Below, one piece after another: positions 17,744-27,189 of a stretch of 64,000 nucleotides of DNA (position 1 is its first letter; every line of letters starts with the position of its first letter). The notes under the pieces were generated by a model. That model saw only the letters and a program-made list of their open reading frames with translations. It was not told where the DNA came from and did no database searches. The DNA comes from Mesostigma viride (taxonomy: Eukaryota; Streptophyta; Mesostigmatophyceae; Mesostigmatales; Mesostigmataceae), in contig RPFO01000648.1 in the NCBI GenBank assembly GCA_009746045.1, forward strand, positions 588,734 through 652,733, written 5' to 3'. The translations under genes were made by a program, and so were the position numbers.

Positions 17744-19640
17744 GGGGACGGTCCCGGCGCGAATATTTTTGCGCCGAAAAATTCGCGGTACCCGTCTGTA
17801 CCGTGAAAAAGTGGTGCACGGGGCGCGCACCCCTACTGGAGCTGGCCATGGCGACGTGGTTTCAGGCAGAGTAGAAAAAGATAGCTCGCGGAATGCAGAG
17901 AAACTGAGCGAATCTTAAAGACGATGAGTAAATGATACTACTTCGTAGCGGAGTTCGCGTTTTTTGCAGTGTCGATGATTTTATTGATGACCATCGCCAC
18001 GGGGGTCCAATCTGATGTTTTCGTCGAGAGGAATAAATTAGAATGCACGCTGGCGGCGGTGATTGTCAGGTTTTATGGGCTTTACCTAGCGTCAAGGATG
18101 CGTTTATATTGTTATTGGTAAAGCTTTAAAAAATTTGATGGGTTTCGGCAAGATTTCCGTCATGATCGGTAAGACACTCTCCAGGCTCGCGGGATGCGCG
18201 TCTTATTATTCCATGGAAGGTTGTTCTTTCTTGCGCCGCTGGGCGAAGGACAATTCCGGTAATGGTACGATCGTGTGATCAACGTGACCCTATGAATGTT
18301 TCGCTTCCTTTATGGGTTATCAACGCAAGTTTTCGGCTTCTTTCCGTGCAGTTAGCGCCAGGTATAATGCCATTCCGTGCTGCGCATCGCCAGATTCCTG
18401 GCACCTTTCAGTAGTTTTTATGTACGTTGCATGGCTGGGACGTGTCAAACCGTGACCGTGGCATATCGTCAAGTTGTCAGGGATTTGCTGAGTGGTTTCT
18501 TGGAAGGAGATTGCTAACAGCACTCAGTTTTGTGTGAATATTGACGCGGCCTTTCTTAGCAGAGGCTTCATTGTGGTTAGAGGCTCACAAGCTTGAGTTT
18601 GTTTCTTGGCAAACAATTGCGCTGGAAAGAAAGGTGGCAGTGGTTTTTCTGAGGGGCATACTGCATGGGTGGAACTGCACATAGGTAGGGGTTATCGTTG
18701 TCTTGTTGGCCTTTCTCCCACTAAAATGGGAGAGCCCTAATTCATATGCTAGCAAGGCAAGGTAACCATGGTAAGAAGCCTTGGCAAGCAGCATGTATCA
18801 TACTTCTGCTTTCTCTGTGGACTGTCTGTTGTTACCCTTGTTGGGCAATTAGTGGATATGGCTTTCTAGGGTGTGTTTGAGCTTGGTTTTGGGATGATGC
18901 CCACACCATAAACCTGGAATATGCTTTAGAAGTGTTGGCTAGGCATGTAGAGCTACCTGCCTCATTGTTGTGCACACACGCAACAGGTTGCCTGTGTCGA
19001 GGTAAGGCAAGGGCACATGACGTGCCCAGCCACCTCCTTGTACATTGTGATCGAATTGGGCATGGTCAGGAGCCTTTTGGATGGCATAGGAAGTGTTAGT
19101 GTGCCTTAATACTCACTAATGCCTTCCTTAGCGTCTGCACAGGTGGCCAACTGCCAAAATTAATAACTGCTACAGCTGAGCTCAGAATGCCACCAAACTT
19201 TGACAGTGCCTTCTATGGTCATCACAGAACTTGACTTGTGCTTTTCAGGCCTAATTGATGTGTTATGAGTGTGTATGGGGACGCCCCGCCTAAAAAAGCG
19301 TATTTTTGGCCCAAAAATTAATAACTCAAAGGGATGTGCTGATTTTGTTGATCCAATTAGGTAGAAACCATGTCCCATGACATTTTTATATGGGGTGTGC
19401 TTTTTTCATGCAACTGGTTCTCCCACTGTTCTGGGCAAGATGTGCCCCGGACAGCGTTTTTTTCTATTTTTAGCTCATAGCCGGTGTATGGCTGGGGGTA
19501 GTACCCCCAACAAGTGGTGGTATGCATGCCCAAACATCATGTTTATGGTCCCCAAACATCATTCAGTGGTTGTCAGTTGCATTTCTGTAGTTATTAGGGG
19601 GGGTAAGTTTTGATACATTTCCATGGGACCCTCCCCTTAA
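17740..19640. mobile_element. TTAA-flanked non-autonomous DNA transposon candidate
   Basis: Bounded by TTAA at 17740-17743 and 19637-19640. The ends form an inverted repeat: GGGGACGGTCCC on the left versus GGGGAGGGTCCC reading inward from the right. TTAA target duplications are typical of piggyBac-type transposons. About 1.9 kb, AT-richer, with no ORF of note, so it would depend on a transposase elsewhere. The right half (18.6-19.6 kb) resembles 27.2-28.2 kb. Confidence 0.5.
18585..19640. repeat. ~1-kb dispersed repeat, copy 1
   Basis: Shares ordered blocks with 27190-28235, including a GGAAAGAAAGGTGGCAGTGG-like block, CATACTGCATGGGTGG, ATTAATAACT, GGGGGTAGTACCCCC and a terminal CTCCCCTTAAT. 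Strongly diverged; non-coding. Confidence 0.65.
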
Positions 19641-20904
19641 TCGATATGGCATGTAAAACGCTAGAAAAAATGCATGAATTTTCGCAGAAGATTAGTTGAT
19701 GACCTCATTTCATGGCGGAAAGTGTACGGTTTGCAATATCGCTAATTTCTTGAACGGCTACGGGCGCGGGGGTCCAGGATATAATTTCTCTTGCGGATAA
19801 TGAAATTTAATGCAGGTTTACGGCAGCGATTGTGAGGCAACGTAGGCTCTAAAGAGCGATCATGAAGCTAACGTCATGGTGTTGTCGAGTTTGTGCCGAA
19901 GCTTCCCAGTTTCTTTTACATTTCCGGCATTCAAGGTAAGAACCTACGCAGGCCTGCGCATGTCGCCTTCGACATATTCACGGAAGTCACACCTTCCCTG
20001 TTCGCCTGGACAATGGATGATGTCTTCATTGTTTGCACTTGCGTGCCAGTTTATGCATCAAACATTTCCACGCAGGCATGTGCATTAACGTCGGCCTTTC
20101 ACCTTTTTCTCGGGCAGTTTCCCTGCAGGAAGTGCTCCATTTCTTTCGGTTGCTTCGTCAGATTCCTAGCAATTTCGTACGATTTCGTGTAGTTTGTGGC
20201 TGGCATGCTTAAGGCACCGAGGTTCAGTTGTTGGTAATGTGTTGGCATTTGTTTTCCATAATCCTTTGGACATGAGCTTGCTCAGTGTCCATGTTCCCAA
20301 GAAAAGTCCTTATTTTAGGACCAGTTTGAATTAAAAAATATATGTGCAAAGCAGGGGGGGTGTCCGAAACAAAAATATCAGACACATACGCTGAAATTTT
20401 CCAAAAGTTGGCCCTTGGACCCTACCTACCTAGCACGTAGGCGCTATACCTAGCAAAACCCTGGGGTCCCAAGGGTTATAGGGGTCGACCTAGGGAGCAA
20501 AATGATCAGCTCCGCGAGCTCTACAGTTTGAGCATATTGGTGTGTGGGAAAATTCCGGTTTTCTAAAATGGGTCATTGGCCGGCGCGACTACGCGATACT
20601 GGCACGGCACGGCGCTGGATAGCCGAAGCCTTGTAGTGGTGGCAGACGGCAGCATACTTCCGTGCCTAGGGGCAGCACCATCTTGCGGGCAAACCCCCCC
20701 CCTCCTGTGGTCCTGCCAAAATTTTGACTGCAGATTTGGGTTCAGCTCGCCAAGTGCTATCAGTTTGTCCGTCAAACCGTTTCAAAATTCCGACCATACA
20801 GGGAGCTAGCAGAAATCCAAGTGTTTTGTTGTAAAAAACCCATATCGGCCCGGCACCCTACCTACCTACCCTTTAAGTTAACGGTTTTTGAGGCTCTGTA
20901 ACTT
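19641..20904. other. Spacer, no supported gene
   Basis: Only short frames without recognisable content. A G-run block, CAGGGGGGGTGTCC (about 20352), is echoed in opposite orientation near 25385 beyond the DIRS element. Confidence 0.4.
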
Positions 20905-23900
20905 CTAACCTAGAGACCCCCTGGGGTTGCGACCAGTGGCAAACATGCTTGTTTTCGCGAGATCTACTCGAATCCAGCGTCGTGTAACCCAAGCGTGCTT
21001 ACCCGCGATGCAGTGACGGAGGATGGTTTCAGACATCACATCTTCTACCACCACTGACTGAGTCTTGCCCTTAGAGGTCTTGGTAGACCTCAGCAGTAGG
21101 GCGCCCCGTTGAGCCGGCCCAAGCCGAACGTCAGGCTGGAGGCGCACATGGCCAACACGGAGGTTCAGCGCCTCCGAGATTCGCAGGTAATGGCGGAACA
21201 CGATGACAACCAGCAGGCCCGCAAGGCGCTGACCTTGCATGACCATCGTGCTGGCAAGTGCAAACGCCGCCTCCCATGGAATGGGAGGAGGGGCACGGGG
21301 GGGCACAAGTGTTTTCCACCCAGCGAGGACGCCACGGGCCAAGTCCCACCGCTTCACCATACCGGGATAATAAAGTTGCAACCCCATCAAGGCATTGACA
21401 CACACTTGGCGGCTGTACCCCCGAAAATGAGCCCAGGCGACATACGCACAAAATGTCTCCTCAAGGGTGTCAGCTCGTGACGATGACCCGTCCGCCCGCC
21501 CACCAGCCTCCCACCAAGTCAAGAGGGAATCAAGACCACGACGGTAGGCCAGCAAAGTAGCCGGCTTTACTTTCCCCTCTAGCAATGGAAGGTAGCTAAC
21601 AGGTGCAGGGGGCCCCGGGTTAGGATGGATGCCTTCCGCGGTCAGGTCGCGCACCCAGCCTGCCAAGAAAGTCGCCATGGATTGGCCGCGAGAAACGCCA
21701 TCGGCTGGTTGAAGTGCACTCGGCGTCCACACCCACTGGGAACGACTCCCCGTGGCGAGGGTCAGCGCGCACAAGCGGCGGCACTGCTTGTTGAGCTTGT
21801 GGGATGAGGACCGCCCCTTAGCCAAGCAGCCCAACGCCGCGGTGGAGTCCACCAACCTCACCACCCGCTTGCCTCGGTTTGCCAAGCTGCGCGCACTCCT
21901 CTCCACGCCCTTCACTGCAGCCCGCACCTCCTTCTCGTTGATGTGCATCCCCGGATCCCGCCAACGACTCCGGACCCCAACCCGCCATTGCTGGCTAGTG
22001 ATTGCTTGTTGCGCCCGCGCGCTCAGTGGCCTAGGGCCAGCGTAGGCCACCTCACTTGGTATGAGCAAAGTCGGGTACCCCCGCACCTCTCGTGCCCTCG
22101 CCAGCTCCGTCACATCGCCCGGCTCCATGGTTGCGTACACGACACCTTGCCCGTAGGTGGACGCGTCAGATGCAACCACCTCACGGGCCAAAGGTGCGCT
22201 TCGGTCAACCCTTAGCATGGGAGCCAAGGCCAGGGCACACTCTAACTCCTCCCGCACCCCGGCCCACAGCACCCAGGATCGCTGCCCCCACCCTTGCAGG
22301 CTGATGAATTTGAAACATTGCTGCCAAATGGACAAGCAGCTGCGGCTTAACATCTGCAGCCACAACCACCGCCCCAAGACGGCAGCCAGCCCCTCGGCCG
22401 TAGCTCGGCCTCGAGTGAGTATAGCCTGCGTGTGGGCGATCACAAGGTTGAGCTGCTTGACCGTTGGTTCCAGCACGCCGTTCCGTCGGTGCACCACCCC
22501 TAGGGCTTCTAGCTCGTCCCCTTCCAGGCTCGCCATCTTAGTCTTCTCCTTAGACGGCACAAGGTTGTTAGGGAGGTAGCCTTCCTCAATAGCGCGCGTG
22601 ATGAGCTGGTTCACCGCCTCGCAGGTCCGCCCGTTGCTGGCCACCAAGTCATCAATAGTGATGGACAGCATGGGGGCAGGGGGGTTTTCCAGGTCAATCT
22701 GAAGCTCCCCGGCGCGCTCCTCCTTGTACTCGATGGCCAAGCGCAGTGGCTGGCCACACTCGTCGCGCACCAAGGTGAGCTCACCTGCGCTTGAGAGGTA
22801 GTTGACCTGGCGCCTCGGATCCAGGGCACCGGTCATGTAGAGCACCATCTCATGGATGGCCTCCCCCAGCGCCACCGCATGGGAATGTCCCATGGCCAGC
22901 ACCTTGAGCACGGGCCACACCTTCCGCCTGGGCCCTGCCAGACCTACGCTAGTCGACCACACACTAGGAAGCCCTTGGTAGTCCCACCACCACTCGGGCA
23001 CCTCGATGGAATAGTAGTATGACACGAGGTCGCTCTTGGCGCAGTAGCACCAGCCTTTGATGTAGACCTCCACGAGGATGCCCAGGTGGGGTAGCAGGAT
23101 CTTGGGGGGGTCCACCCACAGCAGGTTGCCCAGCTTCCTGTTGACGATGAACCGAAGCTCACCCACCCCCTTGGCCACTCCAAAGCAGCCATCCACCCAC
23201 TTGGGCCGCCTCTCCCGGAACGCCACCATGCCCACGCCCGCTGCCCGGCTCATGAGCTTGCCCCATTCAGCCATGGAGCATCCCCGGCTGGGCTTGGGCA
23301 CATTCCAATACTTTGCGCTCGCCACGACCGCTGGCTTGATGCAGTTCTCTTCGCTGGCATATATCTCCCGCCAGCTCGGCCGCATAGCCAACAGGTCGAG
23401 CAGCCGTGCCTTCCCCGCCACCTCCGCCTTTGGTAGACTCACCGCGTCCGCGCGCAGTTGTTCATACTTATTCTGCTTCCCATATATTGCATCAGCACCT
23501 TCTTGCTCCTGGCCTGTCGCAACGCCCCCTACGCGGCGACTGTGCCAGGTGCAGTGCCTCTTGACCCTCGCAAGGGCCTCCTCCCTCCCCTTAGAGCACG
23601 CCCCTCTAGGGTTAGGAGGAGGGTCTTGCCCCCCTCCCCACAGCCAATTAAGCCAACGCACTACCTTGCATTGCAGTGTGTACTCGCGGTGGCGGCGCGT
23701 GGCACGCTGTCGCCGGCGTGCCGATCTCACCCTGCCCCACGCGGTGTACGCTGGCCTAAGTGGGTATGGCAGCGGGAAAAGGGAGCGGTCCCGCTGGGAT
23801 TCTATTTCCCTACTTGTTGAGCCTTGCTGAGCTTGTCCAAGAGGATGGCAGTTTGGAGAGCTGCCTTGACAGCCGGGGTGGCTGACAGTGCAGCCTCCTC

Positions 23901-23934
23901 CCCCAATGGCAGGAGGTGGCTGGCCACCTTCCAC
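20905..23934 (-). CDS. DIRS ORF2: RT, RNase H, 2A-like motif, truncated tyrosine recombinase
   Basis: 1,009 open codons (the upstream border is not an ATG, so entry by frameshift from ORF1 is likely). RT at ~270-450: AKSDLVSYYYSIEV (motif A), MGHSHAVALGEAIHE (motif B), LSITIDDLVAS (motif C, DD). RNase H from ~590: VASDASTYGQG, INEKEVRAAVKG, VRLVDSTAALG, ALQPADGVSRG. At ~770, GIHPNPGP, a 2A-like motif. Then the recombinase SAM-like N-domain (KPATLLAYRRGLDSLLTWW) and box I, YLRISEALNLRVG, near 918. Residues after ~980 no longer match the related copy and the later catalytic boxes are missing. Confidence 0.85.
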   Translation of the reverse strand: MEGGQPPPAIGGGGCTVSHPGCQGSSPNCHPLGQAQQGSTSREIESQRDRSLFPLPYPLRPAYTAWGRVRSARRRQRATRRHREYTLQCKVVRWLNWLWGGGQDPPPNPRGACSKGREEALARVKRHCTWHSRRVGGVATGQEQEGADAIYGKQNKYEQLRADAVSLPKAEVAGKARLLDLLAMRPSWREIYASEENCIKPAVVASAKYWNVPKPSRGCSMAEWGKLMSRAAGVGMVAFRERRPKWVDGCFGVAKGVGELRFIVNRKLGNLLWVDPPKILLPHLGILVEVYIKGWCYCAKSDLVSYYYSIEVPEWWWDYQGLPSVWSTSVGLAGPRRKVWPVLKVLAMGHSHAVALGEAIHEMVLYMTGALDPRRQVNYLSSAGELTLVRDECGQPLRLAIEYKEERAGELQIDLENPPAPMLSITIDDLVASNGRTCEAVNQLITRAIEEGYLPNNLVPSKEKTKMASLEGDELEALGVVHRRNGVLEPTVKQLNLVIAHTQAILTRGRATAEGLAAVLGRWLWLQMLSRSCLSIWQQCFKFISLQGWGQRSWVLWAGVREELECALALAPMLRVDRSAPLAREVVASDASTYGQGVVYATMEPGDVTELARAREVRGYPTLLIPSEVAYAGPRPLSARAQQAITSQQWRVGVRSRWRDPGMHINEKEVRAAVKGVERSARSLANRGKRVVRLVDSTAALGCLAKGRSSSHKLNKQCRRLCALTLATGSRSQWVWTPSALQPADGVSRGQSMATFLAGWVRDLTAEGIHPNPGPPAPVSYLPLLEGKVKPATLLAYRRGLDSLLTWWEAGGRADGSSSRADTLEETFCAYVAWAHFRGYSRQVCVNALMGLQLYYPGMVKRWDLARGVLAGWKTLVPPRAPPPIPWEAAFALASTMVMQGQRLAGLLVVIVFRHYLRISEALNLRVGHVRLQPDVRLGPAQRGALLLRSTKTSKGKTQSVVVEDVMSETILRHCIAGKHAWVTRRWIRVDLAKTSMFATGRNPRGSLG
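21610..21633 (-). other. 2A-like motif (GIHPNPGP)
   Basis: Sits at the RNase H/recombinase border, at the same place as DVECNPGP in the diverged copy near 3.2 kb. It keeps the invariant NPGP but departs from D-x-E upstream, so skipping activity is less certain. Confidence 0.45.
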
Positions 23935-24856
23935 CCCCCCCTCCTTGCCCTTCCACCTGCAGCAAGGCCGCCACCACCCTCATTAGGTACTCCATGCCCA
24001 CAAGCTCCCCGGCTGCTGAGCCCAGCTCCTTGAGAAGGGTGTCCATGGCCAATGCAATGTTCATGACAATTTTCCTGTTCTCCATGTTCCGCCAATTTCC
24101 AGGCTTTACCGTCATGACCCACGACCGGATTCCCATCCCATTGTCGCTGGCGTCCTCCAACACCCCCGGCAGCACCCGCTCCGAAACCCGATATTTCACG
24201 CTCTTGGCTCGGCTTGGCAGCGCCACCCCTTTCGAGGCCTTGAAGTGGCTTCCCGCCCCCTCCATTCCTCCCAGCGCTGCCTTCAAACCTTGCATGAATT
24301 TCTCGGCTGCGACCTCCCCCTCCTCGTCCTCCTCGTCGTCCTGATTTTCGGTTTCCGGAGGTGCCCCAACGAATGTCGCCAACCTCGCCCTCATTTCCTT
24401 TCCGACAGCCCCCCCACCTGCCGAAACCTTGGCCGCGCCTTTCGGCTTGGCCATTTTTCGCTGCGCAGGTGTCGTTGGTGGCAGCGCCTGATCCTCCTCC
24501 TCGTCCGCCGCGAGATCTGCCACGGCCAGCAGTTTTGCCACCAACGTTCCGTTTGGGTCACGTGCGTCCAACACGTCGCCAACATCAACGTGATCGGCCA
24601 GCAACTGCACGACAGACTTCAGCTGGCTCGAGCTCCACGAGCTGGCGTCCGTCACCCAGTCCTCGGCACCGAAGACCTGCTCGACTGCCCCCACCGCCTC
24701 TGCGGGGCTGATGCACTTGGCGAGCAGAGTGGCGAGCTGCTTCTTTTTGGCGCTGAAGGCGACTGGCGCGTGACTGGCGGCAGCAGCCCGCGGTGTGGGC
24801 GTCCCGTCCTCCCCGCGCGCTGCCTGCCCTCCTGTAGCTTTGCGCCCCTTCGGCAT
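23810..24856 (-). CDS. DIRS ORF1, gag-like
   Basis: 348 codons from an ATG. Basic N-terminus (MPKGRKATGG), a helix-rich region with LATLLAKCISPAEAVGAVEQVF, an acidic stretch (DDEEDEEGE), then a conserved-looking block with SVKYRVSERVLPGVL and NRKIVMNIALAMDTLLKELG. No zinc knuckle, which is common for DIRS ORF1. After a run of eight G on the coding strand (23934-23941) the ORF1 frame becomes low-quality, while another frame gives PAVKAALQTAILLDKLSKAQ. A frameshift, biological or by sequencing, at the G-run is therefore likely. The last ~125 nt overlap ORF2. Confidence 0.65.
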   Translation of the reverse strand: MPKGRKATGGQAARGEDGTPTPRAAAASHAPVAFSAKKKQLATLLAKCISPAEAVGAVEQVFGAEDWVTDASSWSSSQLKSVVQLLADHVDVGDVLDARDPNGTLVAKLLAVADLAADEEEDQALPPTTPAQRKMAKPKGAAKVSAGGGAVGKEMRARLATFVGAPPETENQDDEEDEEGEVAAEKFMQGLKAALGGMEGAGSHFKASKGVALPSRAKSVKYRVSERVLPGVLEDASDNGMGIRSWVMTVKPGNWRNMENRKIVMNIALAMDTLLKELGSAAGELVGMEYLMRVVAALLQVEGQGGGGGRWPATSCHWGRRLHCQPPRLSRQLSKLPSSWTSSARLNK

Positions 24857-26904
24857 TGCTGCTCAGGGCCAAAAATGGCTCCGACAGTACAGGTTCGTCA
24901 AACCAGAGGTTCGTTTCCCCTGGCTTGCTGTCGCCGCCCTCGTGAAAAGAAAAGAGGCCGACCTTAGCTAGGTGGGTTTGTTTTTGTCCTTTTTTGCGTG
25001 TCATGCGGCCTTGGCCCGGACGGCATTTTTTCGCCACGCAAATGTTGCGTCTGAACAAATGACGCAATGTGGCGTTCTAATTGCCGGCAGCTTACGTAAG
25101 GCTGCCGGGGCTATTAGGTCACATATTGCGTGAGAGAAAGAATCTAGATCTAGTTAATCACTACGCCATGAGCCAAGAAACCTAGACAGTGGCAGGTTTA
25201 TATCTCAACGTAGCTCCTGCCACCTGGCCAAGAAAAACTGGCCAAAGCTTTGGCCACGACTGATCCGGATCAGGCCGCACCGGCCTCAAAAGGTATGTCA
25301 CGTGAACCCAATAACCTAGCTATAGCGGCTACCCTTCCATCTCACTATAAAGAAACTATGTTCAGAGAACCACGATTGTTTTTGGACACCCCCCCTGTGC
25401 AAAGATCAAATTTTGACCCTGGCATTTTTACCACTGACAGATAACACACTTTTTGAATTTTGGACAAAAACCTGGGTTCAAATAATTACATTTAGTGCCT
25501 GAATGGACCCTGGCCCATGGCAGGCCTCAAACCGCGAATTTGGTCAAAATGAGAATTTAGGACCAATAGGACCAATTAGTGTCAACGCATGACCATGCTA
25601 TCCACACGGTCCCTTGAGCATCTTACAAGCGCTAGGGGACCCTACGAGGCCTTGGGATGGCGGGGCAGCGTATAACAAGGCCATACCCTGCTGTGGCTGC
25701 CTCTATATATACGCGTGCTTAACGGTGTCACAGATGGTGCAGGTAATGCAATATACGGTTGCATGGTTGCTGAGGTTGCCCGGCTTGAACATGGCCCACC
25801 CCTTGCGGTAAACTTTCTCTAAGCATATGCCAAACCTTCTTTGACATCACGGACATGCTGGCCACCACCCAGCGATGAAAAAACATTGCATTTGCATTGC
25901 AACTAACACATGAATGCAGCCAAATCAAGTTACAGAGCAACGTTGTGCTAACATGCAACGCTTTGTGAGCGAATTCAGGGTGCATGTAACACGTAAACCA
26001 TATTGTATATACTGTCTGAGAACACCCTGAACGACTGCAGGCCATAGGACCATGGTTTATAACTAACACATGAGTAAAACTGCTCTTACGCATGTGTGTT
26101 TTAGCTGCAGCGGACGACGAAGATAGAGACGTAAAAAATTGTATGACGTAAACCAACTATGTGTGACAGTTATGTGCACAGAGAGCGTCCCCTCTTTTTA
26201 GGCATAGCTTACTGACTCAAAACACCACGACAGCGTTGCCAGTTACACTCATGATCTAGGGCACCCCGGCACGTACCTGCTACTTACGTCGCCTCATTCA
26301 GATGGTTGCAAAAAAGTCGCTGAAATCCGCAGCGAGGTCAGCTTTCCGAGAGCTGAGCGCACCAAAGCTGGCCAACCGGTTCAAAAATGATATAAACCAC
26401 GCTTGTGCTGCGTTCTAGGTCCAAGAAATACCGAAAGTGAAGACCTACAAGGTGCGCTCGCTGCCCAGCCTGAACGTCCCTAAAACATGGTCGACAATGG
26501 AAATCGGGCAAGAATATCACGGCCCAGGCGCTCCCATGTCAAATACTCCGTTTATAAACTCCATACTATAATCAAAATCGTCCACAAAAATTTCCTGGCT
26601 CGATTCGCACCACCATTGCTAATACACTAACATGTTTGTGCCAAAATCGACCCTCCGCGAGCAGGCGATCTGCGACCCATTTGTGTTGTGCCGCTGTGCT
26701 ACAGCGCTACACATAAAAACTTGCGCAGACAATTTCACAGCCTTTAAGCATAACTAACGACCTTTCGTTTTTGCTACTGGGCGCCCGAAATGATAAACGC
26801 ACGTGAAAACGCCGGCCACGATTGTCAGGTCGCCATATCCACCTCAGATCATTCCCGCACCCACTTTTTCGCTCCAAAATCGGTTATATTTTTGGTCGAG
26901 GTAC
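24857..26904. other. Intergenic stretch, no firmly supported gene
   Basis: About 2 kb of lower-GC sequence left of the SNF2 gene's 3' end. A plus-strand frame from ATG at 26302 reads 38 codons, one TAG (26416), then 50 more in frame; TTGTGCTGCGTTCTAG before the second part looks like a 3' splice site. There is no family resemblance, so I do not call it a gene. A minus-strand 142-codon frame at 25728-26156 is also unrecognisable. Confidence 0.35.
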
Positions 26905-27045
26905 CTACTTTCCCGCCATTATACCCGGTACCCGGGTACGGAATCCGGGTACCATGTGCCGGTACCACGGGTCGGGTACATCATGCCGGGTACGGTCCAC
27001 ATGGGGTACGGTCCATATAGTGACCCCCCCCCCGGTACCTCGGTT
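26905..27045. repeat. GGGTAC-rich cluster
   Basis: The words GGGTAC, GGTACC and CGGTAC recur about ten times within 140 bp, many forming small palindromes around GTAC. Non-coding; function unknown. Confidence 0.6.
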
Positions 27046-27055
27046 ATAGTAAATT

Positions 27056-27092
27056 GGTCCTTAATTTAGGACTTTGTCCTAAATTAAGGACC
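27056..27092. repeat. Perfect 17-bp inverted repeat with 3-nt loop
   Basis: Arms GGTCCTTAATTTAGGAC and its exact reverse complement, separated by TTT. Could be a small hairpin or the end of a foldback element bordering the 27.2-28.2 kb repeat. No run of U follows, so it is not a terminator of bacterial type. Confidence 0.75.
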
Positions 27093-27189
27093 GTGGGAGG
27101 CTTAACATCAGACGCTTTGTTTTGTGCCGGATCTGACACGCCTGTTTTAGTAACGACATCCGGCATGTGCCTAGTGGCTAACAAGCTGG

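Larger units (their letters stand above)
20905..24856 (-). mobile_element. DIRS-type retrotransposon, 3'-truncated
   Basis: Two overlapping minus-strand ORFs: a gag-like ORF1 and an RT-RNase H-tyrosine recombinase ORF2. The recombinase loses homology to its relative at 3.0-4.1 kb after about 21000, before the H-x-x-R and Tyr boxes, so this copy cannot integrate by itself. True element ends were not found; a weak inverted match (about 20352 versus about 25385) may mark terminal repeats. Confidence 0.8.

Noticed and set aside
22157..23830. Several plus-strand ORFs of 100-250 codons
   Set aside because: Shadows of DIRS ORF2 on the opposite strand in GC-rich sequence.
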